64,000 bases of DNA from a virus. Position numbers and translations under genes: made by a program. The notes beneath the pieces are model-generated. The model saw nothing but the letters and a program-made list of their open reading frames with translations. It searched no databases and was not told the DNA's origin. Of this stretch, positions 17,046 through 25,575 are shown one piece after another. Numbering within the stretch: position 1 is the first letter of the stretch; every line of letters starts with the position of its first letter. The stretch is from positions 82,189-146,188 of IMG/VR virus record IMGVR_UViG_3300030104_002421; one strand, written 5' to 3'.

Positions 17046-17692
17046 TACTAACAGGTGTAGATAGCAACCACGAGGATATACTTGACTGGTGGATAAAAAA
17101 TGCAAAGAAATTCGTAAAGAACGAAACAATAGGTGTTTGGGATTTTGGTATTACACCTATGACAAGAAGTATTATCGAAAATAATCATCCTGATATTTGG
17201 TTATCAAAACCATTAGAAAAACATAAAACATCAGGTTGGTTCTACAAATTACACGCTGTTATAGAAGCACCTGAAAAAAGAGTTGCATGGTTAGATGTAG
17301 ATTGCGAAATATTAACTGATATATCAGATGTATTTGATTTAGTAAAACCTGATACAATAGGTCTTACTAGAGATTGGGTAAGAGACGATTGGTGGGCAAC
17401 AGGTGTGATTGTAGTAAATGATAGACCATCTTTGTTAGAAACATGGAATAATAGATTAAACAAAGGTGATGGTATAAGAGGTGACCAAGAGGCATTGAAA
17501 GATTTAGTAGGAAGACACACCCACCCACAGATAACAGAATTACCACAAGAATATCAATGGTTGAGAATATCGCTAAATAAAGGCAGAAATAGTCCAGATA
17601 AAAAAGTTATACATTGGACAGGACCTAAAGGCAAAAAATTTATAAGAGAACATTTACAACATGGAAGAAAGTACACAGGACAACAAGTATGA
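17042..17692 (+). CDS. Nucleotide-sugar glycosyltransferase-like protein
   Basis: 216 residues. RVAWLDVDCEILTDISDVFD at about 79-98 carries the DxD-type metal/nucleotide-sugar motif of GT-A transferases, and WWATGVIVVNDRPSLLETWN plus RGDQEALKDLV follow in the order seen in GT8/GT32-like enzymes. It overlaps the GT2-like gene by 4 nt. Acceptor unknown; capsid/tail glycan or modified DNA base are possible. Confidence 0.65.
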   Translation: MILTGVDSNHEDILDWWIKNAKKFVKNETIGVWDFGITPMTRSIIENNHPDIWLSKPLEKHKTSGWFYKLHAVIEAPEKRVAWLDVDCEILTDISDVFDLVKPDTIGLTRDWVRDDWWATGVIVVNDRPSLLETWNNRLNKGDGIRGDQEALKDLVGRHTHPQITELPQEYQWLRISLNKGRNSPDKKVIHWTGPKGKKFIREHLQHGRKYTGQQV

Positions 17693-18777
17693 TAAAAGAT
17701 AATACGATATCTATTTTGACACCAACAAGAAACAGACCAAACAATTGTGAAAGATTTATAAAATCAATTTACAACACAGCAAAAAATCCAGGCAATATTG
17801 AATTACATTTTTATGTTGATAATGATGACCCAAGTTTAGAGGCATATAAGTCTTTAGCAAAACATTGTTATGAAGAATATAATAAATTTTATAAATGTGA
17901 GTTTGAGTTTGGTGAGCCAATGTCAGTTTCACAATCATGGAATATTATTGCAACCAAGTCAACAAGTTATCTTTTGATTATGGGTAATGATGATTTAATT
18001 TATAGAACACCTGAATGGGATACAAGACTTATACAAAACTTAGCAATAAAATATAAACAAGACCCATTATGGGTATCATGGTTTAATGATGGCATAAATG
18101 CTGATAGACATTGTGCCTTTCCTATTATTAGTAGAGAATGGTATGATACAGTAGGATATTTTGCACCAGGTTGTTTTAACTTTGGTTACAATGATACATG
18201 GGTTTTTGATATTGCAAAAAGATTAGATAGAACACATTATATACCTGATATATTAGTTGAACATATGCATTTCTCAAAAGGTAAAAGTGATATGGACGAT
18301 ACATATGCTCGTAATAGAACACAATCAAAAGGCAATCTATATGCAATTGATAAAGGTATATTCTTCCGTGCTGACATGGTAAAAAGACGAGAAGAAGAAG
18401 CCGCAAATGTACAAAAATTAATTGATAAACTTGAAGGTCCTAATTTAATTGCAAAAGAGATAGAAGAAATAAATGAATATGAATTAGAATGGGTATATAA
18501 ATTAAATAAAGAATGGTCAGGTGCAAGTCATAAGTTAAAAGAAGACCCATTACCAGAACAAACAAAACAATTTAAGGAGTTATGTGAAAGTATTAAAATG
18601 CATGGCATGAAATATCCTATATTGATTGATAGTCAAAATAGAGTATTACGAGGCAATCAACGAGTATGGTATGCTATTGATAATGGTTTAAAATGTATAA
18701 GTTGTTATAGAATTAGAGATAGTGAGATTGATAAGTGGATACAAAAGACATACATAAATAGAGAAGAATATCCATGA
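17689..18777 (+). CDS. Family-2-like glycosyltransferase fused to a ParB-like domain
   Basis: 362 residues. The N-terminal 230 residues look like a GT-A fold (ISILTPTRNRPNNCERFIKS, then SYLLIMGNDDLIYRTPEWD with NDD in the metal-site position). The C-terminal 80 residues (KELCESIKMHGMKYPILIDS, then RVLRGNQRVWYAIDNG) match the ParB/sulfiredoxin-type nucleotide-binding domain, with GNQR as the signature. This pairing is unusual. A stand-alone ParB-like relative is at 63172. It overlaps neighbours by 4 nt each side. Confidence 0.65.
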   Translation: MIKDNTISILTPTRNRPNNCERFIKSIYNTAKNPGNIELHFYVDNDDPSLEAYKSLAKHCYEEYNKFYKCEFEFGEPMSVSQSWNIIATKSTSYLLIMGNDDLIYRTPEWDTRLIQNLAIKYKQDPLWVSWFNDGINADRHCAFPIISREWYDTVGYFAPGCFNFGYNDTWVFDIAKRLDRTHYIPDILVEHMHFSKGKSDMDDTYARNRTQSKGNLYAIDKGIFFRADMVKRREEEAANVQKLIDKLEGPNLIAKEIEEINEYELEWVYKLNKEWSGASHKLKEDPLPEQTKQFKELCESIKMHGMKYPILIDSQNRVLRGNQRVWYAIDNGLKCISCYRIRDSEIDKWIQKTYINREEYP

Positions 18778-19484
18778 AATATGCTATCTATAGAATACAC
18801 TACGGACTAGACCACCTAGGTAAATCATTAGATAGTATTGTTAATCATGTTGACAAAATATTCGTCTTTTGGTCTAAACAACCTTGGTATAAAGAATGTA
18901 AAAATCTACCACCTATGAATGAGAATGTTGGAGAATTTTGTAAGAAGTATAGTAAAGTTACAGTATTTGAAAGAGAGTATGACCAACCAGACAATCAATT
19001 TAAAAAAATGTATGATGAGATATGTGCATATTATCCTAGACCTCATCAAGTCTTAATGATGGAACCTGATATGGTTTGGGGTGATGAGATAAAAGAAATT
19101 TGGAATATAAAAGAAAAAGAAATGTCTTTTTATCAAATAGAGTTTTGGAAAACAGACGAATGGTATATCAAAAGAAATAGACAAGGTCCTACCTTGTGGA
19201 ATGGAGCGCCTGATAGAACACAAAAAGGGTGTTGGAATACAAGAGATTTAGCACACTCAACAATCAGGTGTTATAACTATGGTTTCTGTTTATCAAAAGA
19301 AGTCATGTTATACAAACATGAAGTGGCAATACAATCATCTAAATATTATAGAGATAGTCAACCAAGTGTTGAATGGTATGAAAAGAAATGGCTAAATTGG
19401 ACACCAGAGACGGAAGATTTAGAAATATCAGAAAACTATAAACATTATATAAAGAGAGCAGAACCATGGCATTACCCAAAATAA
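18774..19484 (+). CDS. Glycosyltransferase-like protein
   Basis: 236 residues. It begins MKYAIYRIHYGLDHLGKSLD and has VLMMEPDMVWGDEIKEIW near residues 93-110, where EPDM occupies the usual DxD position of GT-A enzymes, and a Trp/Tyr-rich C-terminus. It sits between the GT2/ParB fusion and the radical SAM gene and overlaps both. Probably a third transferase of the same cluster; no specific family is claimed. Confidence 0.5.
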   Translation: MKYAIYRIHYGLDHLGKSLDSIVNHVDKIFVFWSKQPWYKECKNLPPMNENVGEFCKKYSKVTVFEREYDQPDNQFKKMYDEICAYYPRPHQVLMMEPDMVWGDEIKEIWNIKEKEMSFYQIEFWKTDEWYIKRNRQGPTLWNGAPDRTQKGCWNTRDLAHSTIRCYNYGFCLSKEVMLYKHEVAIQSSKYYRDSQPSVEWYEKKWLNWTPETEDLEISENYKHYIKRAEPWHYPK

Positions 19485-20827
19485 GAGATTACGAACCAGT
19501 TAGAGTTTTTTATGGTAAAGGTTATGAAATAGGTCTTTACAAAAATGATAAAGAATATATCATGTACAGACATGCTGCTCGTGGTAAAGTAAAAAACTTT
19601 GTAAAGAATTATGAATACATTGATAATAATGATGTATCACACCTACGACCAATAACACCAGAAATTGGCGAACAGATATTACAAAGAGTAGAAAAAGGTA
19701 TGAAGTATAGTAATATCTATATCTTCTATGATGAGACACCTAGAGAAACAGAATTAGAACACGAACCAAGCGAAGAAGAACACAAATTTACCTCTACAGG
19801 TATTAAGTGGTGGCGTCACCAAGAAGCAATGATGAATTACAAAAATGGTGACCCTAACACAGTTATTTCTACACACATAAGTCCAGAAGGTGCATGTAAT
19901 CTTAAATGCCCTTATTGTAGTGTAACCTATAGAGATACACATAGTCGTATAGACATGGACACAATTAAAGACTATGTAACAAAATTGAAAACGAGAGGAT
20001 TGAAAGCAGTAATATTAACCGGTGGTGGTGAACCTACTGCTTACAAACATTTTAATGATTTAGTAAGATGGTTATATGGAGAAGGATTACAAGTTGCATT
20101 GATTAGTAATGGTAGTAAAGCATATTGGAGAAAAATTGATGAAGATGTTTGTAAAATGTTCACATGGGTTAGAATATCTATTAATGTGTTTTTTGATTGG
20201 GAAAACAGAATAGGACTACCACTAGAAAAATTTGATATGTCTAAAACTATGATAGGTAATTCTATGGTCTATACAGTTGAACATGAAGCGTCAGACGAAG
20301 TAATGGCAGATAGAGTTGGTCTATTAAATAAAGTATCAAAAGTAGCAGACGCTTGTGGCAGTAAATATATTAGACTATTACCTAATTGTTTATTACAACA
20401 AGAAAATTTAATTAGACAACATAGAAGTTTAGATAATGTATTGAAACAAGTAAAAGATAAAAGATTTTTTCATCAATACAAAATACATGGCGCTCCTTCA
20501 CAAAGCACATGCCATCAAAGTTATTTTAGACCGTATCTTTCTGAGGAGATACATAAAGAAACAGGTAAACCTGGTACAGTTTATCCTTGTGATAGTGTAG
20601 TTTTAAATGATAACTATGAACATTTCCATGAAAGATATCAATTATGTCATGCCTCAGATGTACTAGACTATATGGATAAAAAAGTAAAACATAAATTTGA
20701 CGCTCACAAAGATTGTGCAGGTTGTGTCTTTACAAACAATGTTAATCAATTAGATGATTTTATTAATGGCAAATTGGATAGATTTGCAGAATTTGGAGAA
20801 CCACTTGAACATGAAAACTTTATTTAA
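19466..20827 (+). CDS. Radical SAM enzyme with C-terminal Cys cluster
   Basis: 453 residues. CNLKCPYC near residues 142-149 is the CxxxCxxC [4Fe-4S] site, and AVILTGGGEPTAY near 175-187 is the GGE SAM-binding motif. The C-terminal region has further cysteines (STCHQSYF, YPCDSVV, LCHASD, DCAGCVF) resembling a SPASM/twitch auxiliary cluster. An N-terminal domain of about 130 residues precedes the barrel. It could modify a peptide, sugar or nucleotide. It overlaps the upstream transferase by 19 nt and the methyltransferase by 17 nt. Confidence 0.85.
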   Translation: MALPKIRDYEPVRVFYGKGYEIGLYKNDKEYIMYRHAARGKVKNFVKNYEYIDNNDVSHLRPITPEIGEQILQRVEKGMKYSNIYIFYDETPRETELEHEPSEEEHKFTSTGIKWWRHQEAMMNYKNGDPNTVISTHISPEGACNLKCPYCSVTYRDTHSRIDMDTIKDYVTKLKTRGLKAVILTGGGEPTAYKHFNDLVRWLYGEGLQVALISNGSKAYWRKIDEDVCKMFTWVRISINVFFDWENRIGLPLEKFDMSKTMIGNSMVYTVEHEASDEVMADRVGLLNKVSKVADACGSKYIRLLPNCLLQQENLIRQHRSLDNVLKQVKDKRFFHQYKIHGAPSQSTCHQSYFRPYLSEEIHKETGKPGTVYPCDSVVLNDNYEHFHERYQLCHASDVLDYMDKKVKHKFDAHKDCAGCVFTNNVNQLDDFINGKLDRFAEFGEPLEHENFI

Positions 20828-21470
20828 CGAGAACGAATACTTTAACGAAGACTACTACGAAAGAGGCGCAGAAACAGGTAAGTCTTTATACTCACATTAT
20901 AGATGGATGCCAGAATTGACCATACCTATGGCACATCATATTGTATTATATACAAAACTATTACCCAAAGAAAAAATATTAGACTTTGGTTGTGCTAAAG
21001 GTTTTACTGTAAAAGCATTAAGACTATTAGGTTACAAGGCATTTGGTGTTGATGTATCTGAATATGCAGTAAATCAAATAGAAGAAAAGACAAGAAAATG
21101 GTGTGGTGTTATAGAACCACAAGACGCTTTAGTTTGTGCTGAAGGTGGGTATGACTGGATACTATGTAAAGATATATTAGAACATATACCTTATGATAAG
21201 ATTGATAAACAATTAAAGGTTTTATATAATGGTGGTAAAAAATTAATGGCAATGATACCACTAGGTGATGGTGAGAAGTATGTTATTGATAGTTATGAAT
21301 TAGATAAATCACATTTTATAAGAGAGAATATAGAATGGTGGGGTAAAAAGTTTGAAGACGCCGGTTGGCGAATAGATATGGCAACACATGATATGGGACC
21401 ATTTAAGAAAAACTGGCAATTTGCACCAGAAGGCAATGCCTTAATTATAGCAAGCAGACTTGGAGATTAA
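20811..21470 (+). CDS. SAM-dependent methyltransferase
   Basis: 219 residues from ATG 20811, chosen over an upstream in-frame start that would overlap the radical SAM gene heavily. KILDFGCAKGFTVKALRLLG is motif I of class I methyltransferases (D-F-G-C-x-x-G), FGVDVSEYAV is motif II, and WILCKDILEHIP is motif IV. Its tie to the radical SAM and transferase genes suggests methylation of a glycan or small molecule rather than DNA; no DNA-methylase catalytic motif (DPPY, PC) is seen. Confidence 0.8.
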   Translation: MKTLFNENEYFNEDYYERGAETGKSLYSHYRWMPELTIPMAHHIVLYTKLLPKEKILDFGCAKGFTVKALRLLGYKAFGVDVSEYAVNQIEEKTRKWCGVIEPQDALVCAEGGYDWILCKDILEHIPYDKIDKQLKVLYNGGKKLMAMIPLGDGEKYVIDSYELDKSHFIRENIEWWGKKFEDAGWRIDMATHDMGPFKKNWQFAPEGNALIIASRLGD

Positions 21471-21471
21471 T

Positions 21472-22218
21472 ATGAACGAAATACAAACTATATCTAACTG
21501 GATAAAAGACTACGCCACTAAAGCCAAAAAAACAACATTAGTTGTAGGTGTATCAGGTGGTATAGATAGTGCCGTGGTATCAACCTTATGTGCAAAAACA
21601 GGACTTAAAACTATACCTATGGTCATGTCAATTGGCAACAAAGACATATTAGGTTTAGAACATGCCTGGTGGTTAGATGAAAACTTTCCTAACATTAGTA
21701 GAAGAATTATCAACATGGAAAAAATATTCCATGAATTTGAAAAAGCAAGTATGTATATTAATGCTGCCAATAAATTGGCATTTGCCAATACAAAAGCAAG
21801 ATTACGAATGACTATGTTATATCAAATGGCACAATCTGAAAATGGTCTTGTGGTGGGTACAGGAAATAAAGTAGAAGATTTTGGTGTAGGTTTCTATACA
21901 AAATATGGTGATGGTGGTGTAGATATATCACCTATTGCAGATTTCTATAAGAGTGAAGTCAGACAAATGGGTGTAGAGTTAGGTGTATTAGAAAAGATTA
22001 TAGAAGCAAAACCTACAGATGGTTTATGGGAAGATGGTAGAACAGACGAAGACCAATTAGGTATGAGTTATGAAGAAATAGAAAAGGCAATGAAACAAGA
22101 TGAAACCCATACAATCGTTACAATAAAAAAAGATATTAATAAGTTGAATACATATAGAGAAATAAGAAAAGCGAATTTACATAAAATGGTACCAATACCG
22201 GTATACAGGAGGAAATAA
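21472..22218 (+). CDS. nadE: NAD synthetase-like N-type ATP pyrophosphatase
   Basis: 248 residues, started at ATG 21472 behind GGAG; a TTG four codons earlier is the alternative. LVVGVSGGIDSAVVSTLCAK carries the SGGxDS P-loop of ATP pyrophosphatases, and VVGTGNKVEDFGVGFYTKYG plus DISPIADFYKSEVRQMGVEL are the NH3-dependent NAD+ synthetase signatures. The C-terminal DGLWEDGRTDEDQLGMSYEE also fits NadE. It would amidate deamido-NAD, or act on a related carboxylate, in a phage-directed NAD or modification pathway. Confidence 0.85.
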   Translation: MNEIQTISNWIKDYATKAKKTTLVVGVSGGIDSAVVSTLCAKTGLKTIPMVMSIGNKDILGLEHAWWLDENFPNISRRIINMEKIFHEFEKASMYINAANKLAFANTKARLRMTMLYQMAQSENGLVVGTGNKVEDFGVGFYTKYGDGGVDISPIADFYKSEVRQMGVELGVLEKIIEAKPTDGLWEDGRTDEDQLGMSYEEIEKAMKQDETHTIVTIKKDINKLNTYREIRKANLHKMVPIPVYRRK

Positions 22219-23381
22219 TGAAAGTAGGATTTATAGGTTTAGGTAAACTTGGCAGAGACGCTGCTGAAGTGTTAGCTGAAAAACATGATGTTGTAGGATA
22301 TGATTTAGATATTTTAAATATAGATACAACAGTTACCAAAGCAACACAATTAAAATATGCTTGTGAAAATAGAGACATAGTTTTAGTTGCAGTACAAACG
22401 CCACATCATCCTGATTATGATGGTAAAGAACCTACAAGTCATTTGCCACCTAAAGATTTTGATTATTCACATATTACTAAAGCAGTAAAAGATGTAGATG
22501 ATTGTATAGATGAAGGTACATTGATTGCAGTTATATCAACAATGTTACCTGGTACAGTAAGACGAGAAATAGAACCATTAGTTAAAAGAGGAAAGTTTAT
22601 ATACAATCCTTATTTGATTGCTCAAGGTACTGTAAAGTGGGACATGAAAAATCCTGAAATGATTATGATAGGTACAGAAAATGGTTATAAGAGTAGAGAA
22701 GTAAAAGCATTAAGAGACTTATACGACCCTATACTAGAAAAAGAAAATACAAGATATGAAATAGGTACATGGGAAGAAATAGAAGCATTGAAAGTTTTTT
22801 ATAATACTTTTATTTCTACTAAACTTGCATTGGTTAATATGATACAAGATGTGGCAGAAAATATAGGTCATATGAATGTAGATGTGGTAACAAATGCATT
22901 AAAAGATAGTACACAAAGAATTATGGGACCTAGTTATATGAAAGCAGGTTTTGGTGATGGTGGTGGTTGCCATCCTAGAGATAATATTGCTTTACGAGTA
23001 TTGAACGAAAGATATAAATTAGGTTATGATTTGTTTGATAGTATTATGAAAGCAAGAGAAGAACAAGCGGCAAACATGGCAAGATATTGTTTGAAGTATC
23101 AAATGCCTGTAGTAATTTTAGGTAAAGCATTTAAACCTGGTATTGACCAAACAGCAGGAAGTCCTTCTATGTTAGTTGGTTGGTATATTGAAAAACTAGG
23201 TAGTCAAAAAGTTTACTATGATAAAATACCAGACGGCAAAGCATATACTATTCTTATACACGATAAAGGTTTAATACCTGAAACATGGGATAATCCTGGT
23301 AGTTGTATTATAGACCCTTATAGAGAATTAGGACCTGTAAAAAATCATACGGTGAAACACTATGGTAACACAAACAGATAG
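22218..23381 (+). CDS. UDP-glucose/GDP-mannose dehydrogenase-like
   Basis: 387 residues with the order of UDP-sugar dehydrogenases: an N-terminal Rossmann GxGxxG (VGFIGLGKLGRDAAEVLAE), ISTMLPGTVRREIEP, central EALKVFYNTFISTKLALVN with the Lys-Asn pair of the active-site helix, GFGDGGGCHPRDNIAL holding the catalytic Cys in the usual GxGxGGxC(x)PxD context, and KAFKPGIDQTAGSPS in the C-terminal domain. It would make a uronic acid sugar nucleotide, feeding the neighbouring transferases. It overlaps NadE by one base. Confidence 0.85.
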   Translation: MKVGFIGLGKLGRDAAEVLAEKHDVVGYDLDILNIDTTVTKATQLKYACENRDIVLVAVQTPHHPDYDGKEPTSHLPPKDFDYSHITKAVKDVDDCIDEGTLIAVISTMLPGTVRREIEPLVKRGKFIYNPYLIAQGTVKWDMKNPEMIMIGTENGYKSREVKALRDLYDPILEKENTRYEIGTWEEIEALKVFYNTFISTKLALVNMIQDVAENIGHMNVDVVTNALKDSTQRIMGPSYMKAGFGDGGGCHPRDNIALRVLNERYKLGYDLFDSIMKAREEQAANMARYCLKYQMPVVILGKAFKPGIDQTAGSPSMLVGWYIEKLGSQKVYYDKIPDGKAYTILIHDKGLIPETWDNPGSCIIDPYRELGPVKNHTVKHYGNTNR

Positions 23382-23850
23382 AAGACTTGGTACAAATGTA
23401 CTAGTGCAAGTAGTTAATCTGTGGCAAACAATACCACAAGACATTGTAAATTCACAAAGAGGTATACAAGAAGCATATAATGCCTATATTGAATATCTAA
23501 ATGTACGATTGAATATGGTACGAGATAGAGAGTGGAAGGTAAATCTTTCTATAGAACAACATGGCGAGACGGAAGATAGATGGTTAAATCAACCATTCTT
23601 TCAAATTAAACCAGGTGATACACAAAGAAAATTTATACCAGCAGATGAATTAAAGTCATATGATAGAATTGTTATCTGTGGGTTGTGGTTAAAAGAACAA
23701 GTATTAGACGAGTTCTTAAAGATAAAAAAAGTCAATGTTAATACTTTCATTGCACCAACACTATGTTTTCCACAAAAGTGGGGATATGATAAACATGTTG
23801 AGAAACATTTTCATCAACGAGTGTTGGCAAACGATTACATGTACCTATGA
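23362..23850 (+). CDS. Protein of the modification cluster, unknown function
   Basis: 162 residues with no recognised motif. It contains KLSYDRIVICGLWLKEQVLD-type alternating sequence (about 108-125) that may be a Rossmann-like strand-helix and a His-rich C-terminus (KHVEKHFHQRVL). It overlaps the dehydrogenase end by 20 nt and the oxygenase start by 4 nt, so it is part of the same operon. Confidence 0.45.
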   Translation: MVTQTDRRLGTNVLVQVVNLWQTIPQDIVNSQRGIQEAYNAYIEYLNVRLNMVRDREWKVNLSIEQHGETEDRWLNQPFFQIKPGDTQRKFIPADELKSYDRIVICGLWLKEQVLDEFLKIKKVNVNTFIAPTLCFPQKWGYDKHVEKHFHQRVLANDYMYL

Positions 23851-24479
23851 TATTTGGCGTACCATACTGGAAATATAAGATTGACCCAAAACAATTTTCA
23901 GCTGACATATTGAAGGATATAGAGTATAATTATTCTGTTGATAAAGATAGAAATAAATGGGATAAAAAATCTTATGTCAATAGTAACTTACATCATAGTA
24001 ATAGAGATAGAGGCAATAGTAAGTTTAGAGAAATACAATACAAATCAGTTGTTCCTCTTTACAATAATATATTCAATAGATTTGTTAAAGAGTTGGAACT
24101 TACAGGTAGTTTTGATTACACATTTCAGATAACTAACTATACTGCTATGACAAGTGGTCAATATATGAGAGCACATAATCATATTGGCGATAGTGATTTT
24201 ACTTGTATTCATTATTTAAAGTTTAATAAAGACAAACACCAATCAACAGTATTTCACAATTCACATCATTGGGCAAGAGACTATCAATATTTACGACCAG
24301 AGTTTTATAAAAGACTAGACATAAGAAACGAAAAACATAGTTATCTATTACAATACTTTCAAGTTCCTACTGAACAAGGAGATTTTATTATAACGCCATC
24401 AAGTGTGGTACACGAAGTTCCTACCTTCAATTCTGATGAATTAAGGGTTACCCTTGTCGTAAATCTTCAAATTAAGTAG
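23847..24479 (+). CDS. 2-oxoglutarate/Fe(II) oxygenase-like protein
   Basis: 210 residues of the TIGR02466-like type. GQYMRAHNHIGDSDFTCIHY at about 112-131 provides the proximal His/Asp iron ligands, and GDFIITPSSVVHEVPTFNSD plus ELRVTLVVNL supply the distal His and 2-oxoglutarate Arg. A longer insertion between them (about 135-175) distinguishes it from the paralogues. It ends the modification operon. Confidence 0.7.
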   Translation: MIFGVPYWKYKIDPKQFSADILKDIEYNYSVDKDRNKWDKKSYVNSNLHHSNRDRGNSKFREIQYKSVVPLYNNIFNRFVKELELTGSFDYTFQITNYTAMTSGQYMRAHNHIGDSDFTCIHYLKFNKDKHQSTVFHNSHHWARDYQYLRPEFYKRLDIRNEKHSYLLQYFQVPTEQGDFIITPSSVVHEVPTFNSDELRVTLVVNLQIK

Positions 24480-24505
24480 AACAAAAAGAGAACAAAAGTG
24501 TGCAG

Positions 24506-24601
24506 AATGTCGCACCTACGCTAAACCATTGAAAAATAACACTTTTAATTTCACTTTTTTAACCTTTTTTTGTTGACTTTTGCTTCATTTTAGTCTATAA
24601 C
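24506..24601 (+). promoter_or_regulatory. Regulatory cassette copy 1 with sigma70-like promoter
   Basis: ATGTCGCACCT, then CTAAA, TTGAAA, ATAAC and CTTTT blocks precede TTGACT-N17-TATAAC. The same blocks in the same order and at the same 67-bp distance from the -35 recur at 30047-30142. Predicted +1 is at about 24608, adjacent to ATG 24609. The conserved upstream blocks probably bind a regulator. Confidence 0.7.
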
Positions 24602-24608
24602 TATAGAT

Positions 24609-24707
24609 ATGATAAAAAAAATTATATTAACTTACATTGCTTTAGCAGTTCTAACTCTGCTATTTTTCTACCAGTTAGACCAACAATTAATGATGAGTGC
24701 TGTCTAA
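24609..24707 (+). CDS. 32-residue membrane micropeptide
   Basis: MIKKIILTYIALAVLTLLFF then a short polar tail (YQLDQQLMMSAV). A single hydrophobic helix with a positive N-terminus. The start is at or one base after the predicted transcription start, so a leaderless mRNA is expected; no ribosome site exists upstream. Its stop overlaps the next ATG (TAATG). Confidence 0.45.
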   Translation: MIKKIILTYIALAVLTLLFFYQLDQQLMMSAV

Positions 24708-25096
24708 TGTTTCATATTGTATATACTAGACACCTACATGACCGTGAAGACTATGGGTCTTTTGACAATACCTGGACAGTTTTACGAAATGTACCTTACA
24801 GTAGAATTAGTGAGTTTACTAAAGATAAACTTATTGAAATGGCGTCAGATTGTGATATCAAATATAAAGCATATATTGATAATACTTATTCTCAATTAGA
24901 ACAATCTAATTGGGACAAAGACCAATGTTACGCTACAGAATGTTGTATTATAGATGACGCTGAATATTTCTTTACTTATAAAGACGCTTATCCTGATACT
25001 TATATTCCAACAGCGATTGACGAAAAAGAAGACTATTTATATAACTATGGACAAATGAGTAAGTTCATGGTACAACATGATTATGGGAGAGAATAA
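24707..25096 (+). CDS. Small acidic early protein, unknown function
   Basis: 129 residues, rich in Asp, Tyr and Glu, with a possible Cys pair (CYATECCIIDDAE). It is the first sizeable gene behind regulatory cassette 1, consistent with an early host-takeover protein. It abuts the next gene by a one-base overlap. No domain is recognised. Confidence 0.5.
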   Translation: MFHIVYTRHLHDREDYGSFDNTWTVLRNVPYSRISEFTKDKLIEMASDCDIKYKAYIDNTYSQLEQSNWDKDQCYATECCIIDDAEYFFTYKDAYPDTYIPTAIDEKEDYLYNYGQMSKFMVQHDYGRE

Positions 25097-25323
25097 TGAT
25101 TGACGATATTAAATTGATTGAAAGAATGGACAAACTTATAGAGTTAGGTGAAGATCCAAACTATACTGCTGAACAAAACTTAATGTATGTTATGGGTGCT
25201 TGTCGTGGCATACAAAGAAATGCTGAGAGAAGAATTGAAGAACATGAAAAAGCATATGCACCAAAACCATTAAAAAGAGGCACAGGTTTAAGTGGTGTAA
25301 GAGGGCGAGGTTTAAATGCCTAA
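25096..25323 (+). CDS. Small early protein, unknown function
   Basis: 75 residues: a helical, charged N-terminal half (RMDKLIELGEDPNYTAEQNL) and a basic, Gly/Arg-rich C-terminus (RGTGLSGVRGRGLNA) that could contact nucleic acid. GGGAGAG precedes the ATG and the end overlaps the next start by 8 nt. Confidence 0.5.
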   Translation: MIDDIKLIERMDKLIELGEDPNYTAEQNLMYVMGACRGIQRNAERRIEEHEKAYAPKPLKRGTGLSGVRGRGLNA

Positions 25324-25537
25324 TTTTGATTACGACCAATTTATGAAAACAGATATAGTAAACTATGACGACCTAGATAGCGCTGTTAGACAAGTAATCA
25401 CAGACGCTTTTACGAAAATGGAGAATGCTATTGACCATTTTAATGAGAAAAACCAAGATGATATAGAAGTAGATACTGTTGATTTATCTAGTAAATTTGA
25501 CAGTATATATGACTATGTTGACGATTATATAGATTAG
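25316..25537 (+). CDS. Small acidic early protein, unknown function
   Basis: 73 residues, strongly acidic (many Asp) and helical, ending DSIYDYVDDYID. Acidic mimics of DNA are frequent among phage early proteins, but nothing here proves that. The stop lies 3 nt before the -35 of the next promoter. Confidence 0.45.
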   Translation: MPNFDYDQFMKTDIVNYDDLDSAVRQVITDAFTKMENAIDHFNEKNQDDIEVDTVDLSSKFDSIYDYVDDYID

Positions 25538-25539
25538 GC

Positions 25540-25568
25540 TTGACATTTATATCAAAATATGATAGGAT
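25540..25568 (+). promoter_or_regulatory. Sigma70-like promoter
   Basis: AGGC-TTGACA, 17-bp spacer, TAGGAT. Predicted +1 is near 25575, directly before ATG 25576, so the mRNA would be leaderless. Confidence 0.65.
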
Positions 25569-25575
25569 ACAGACA

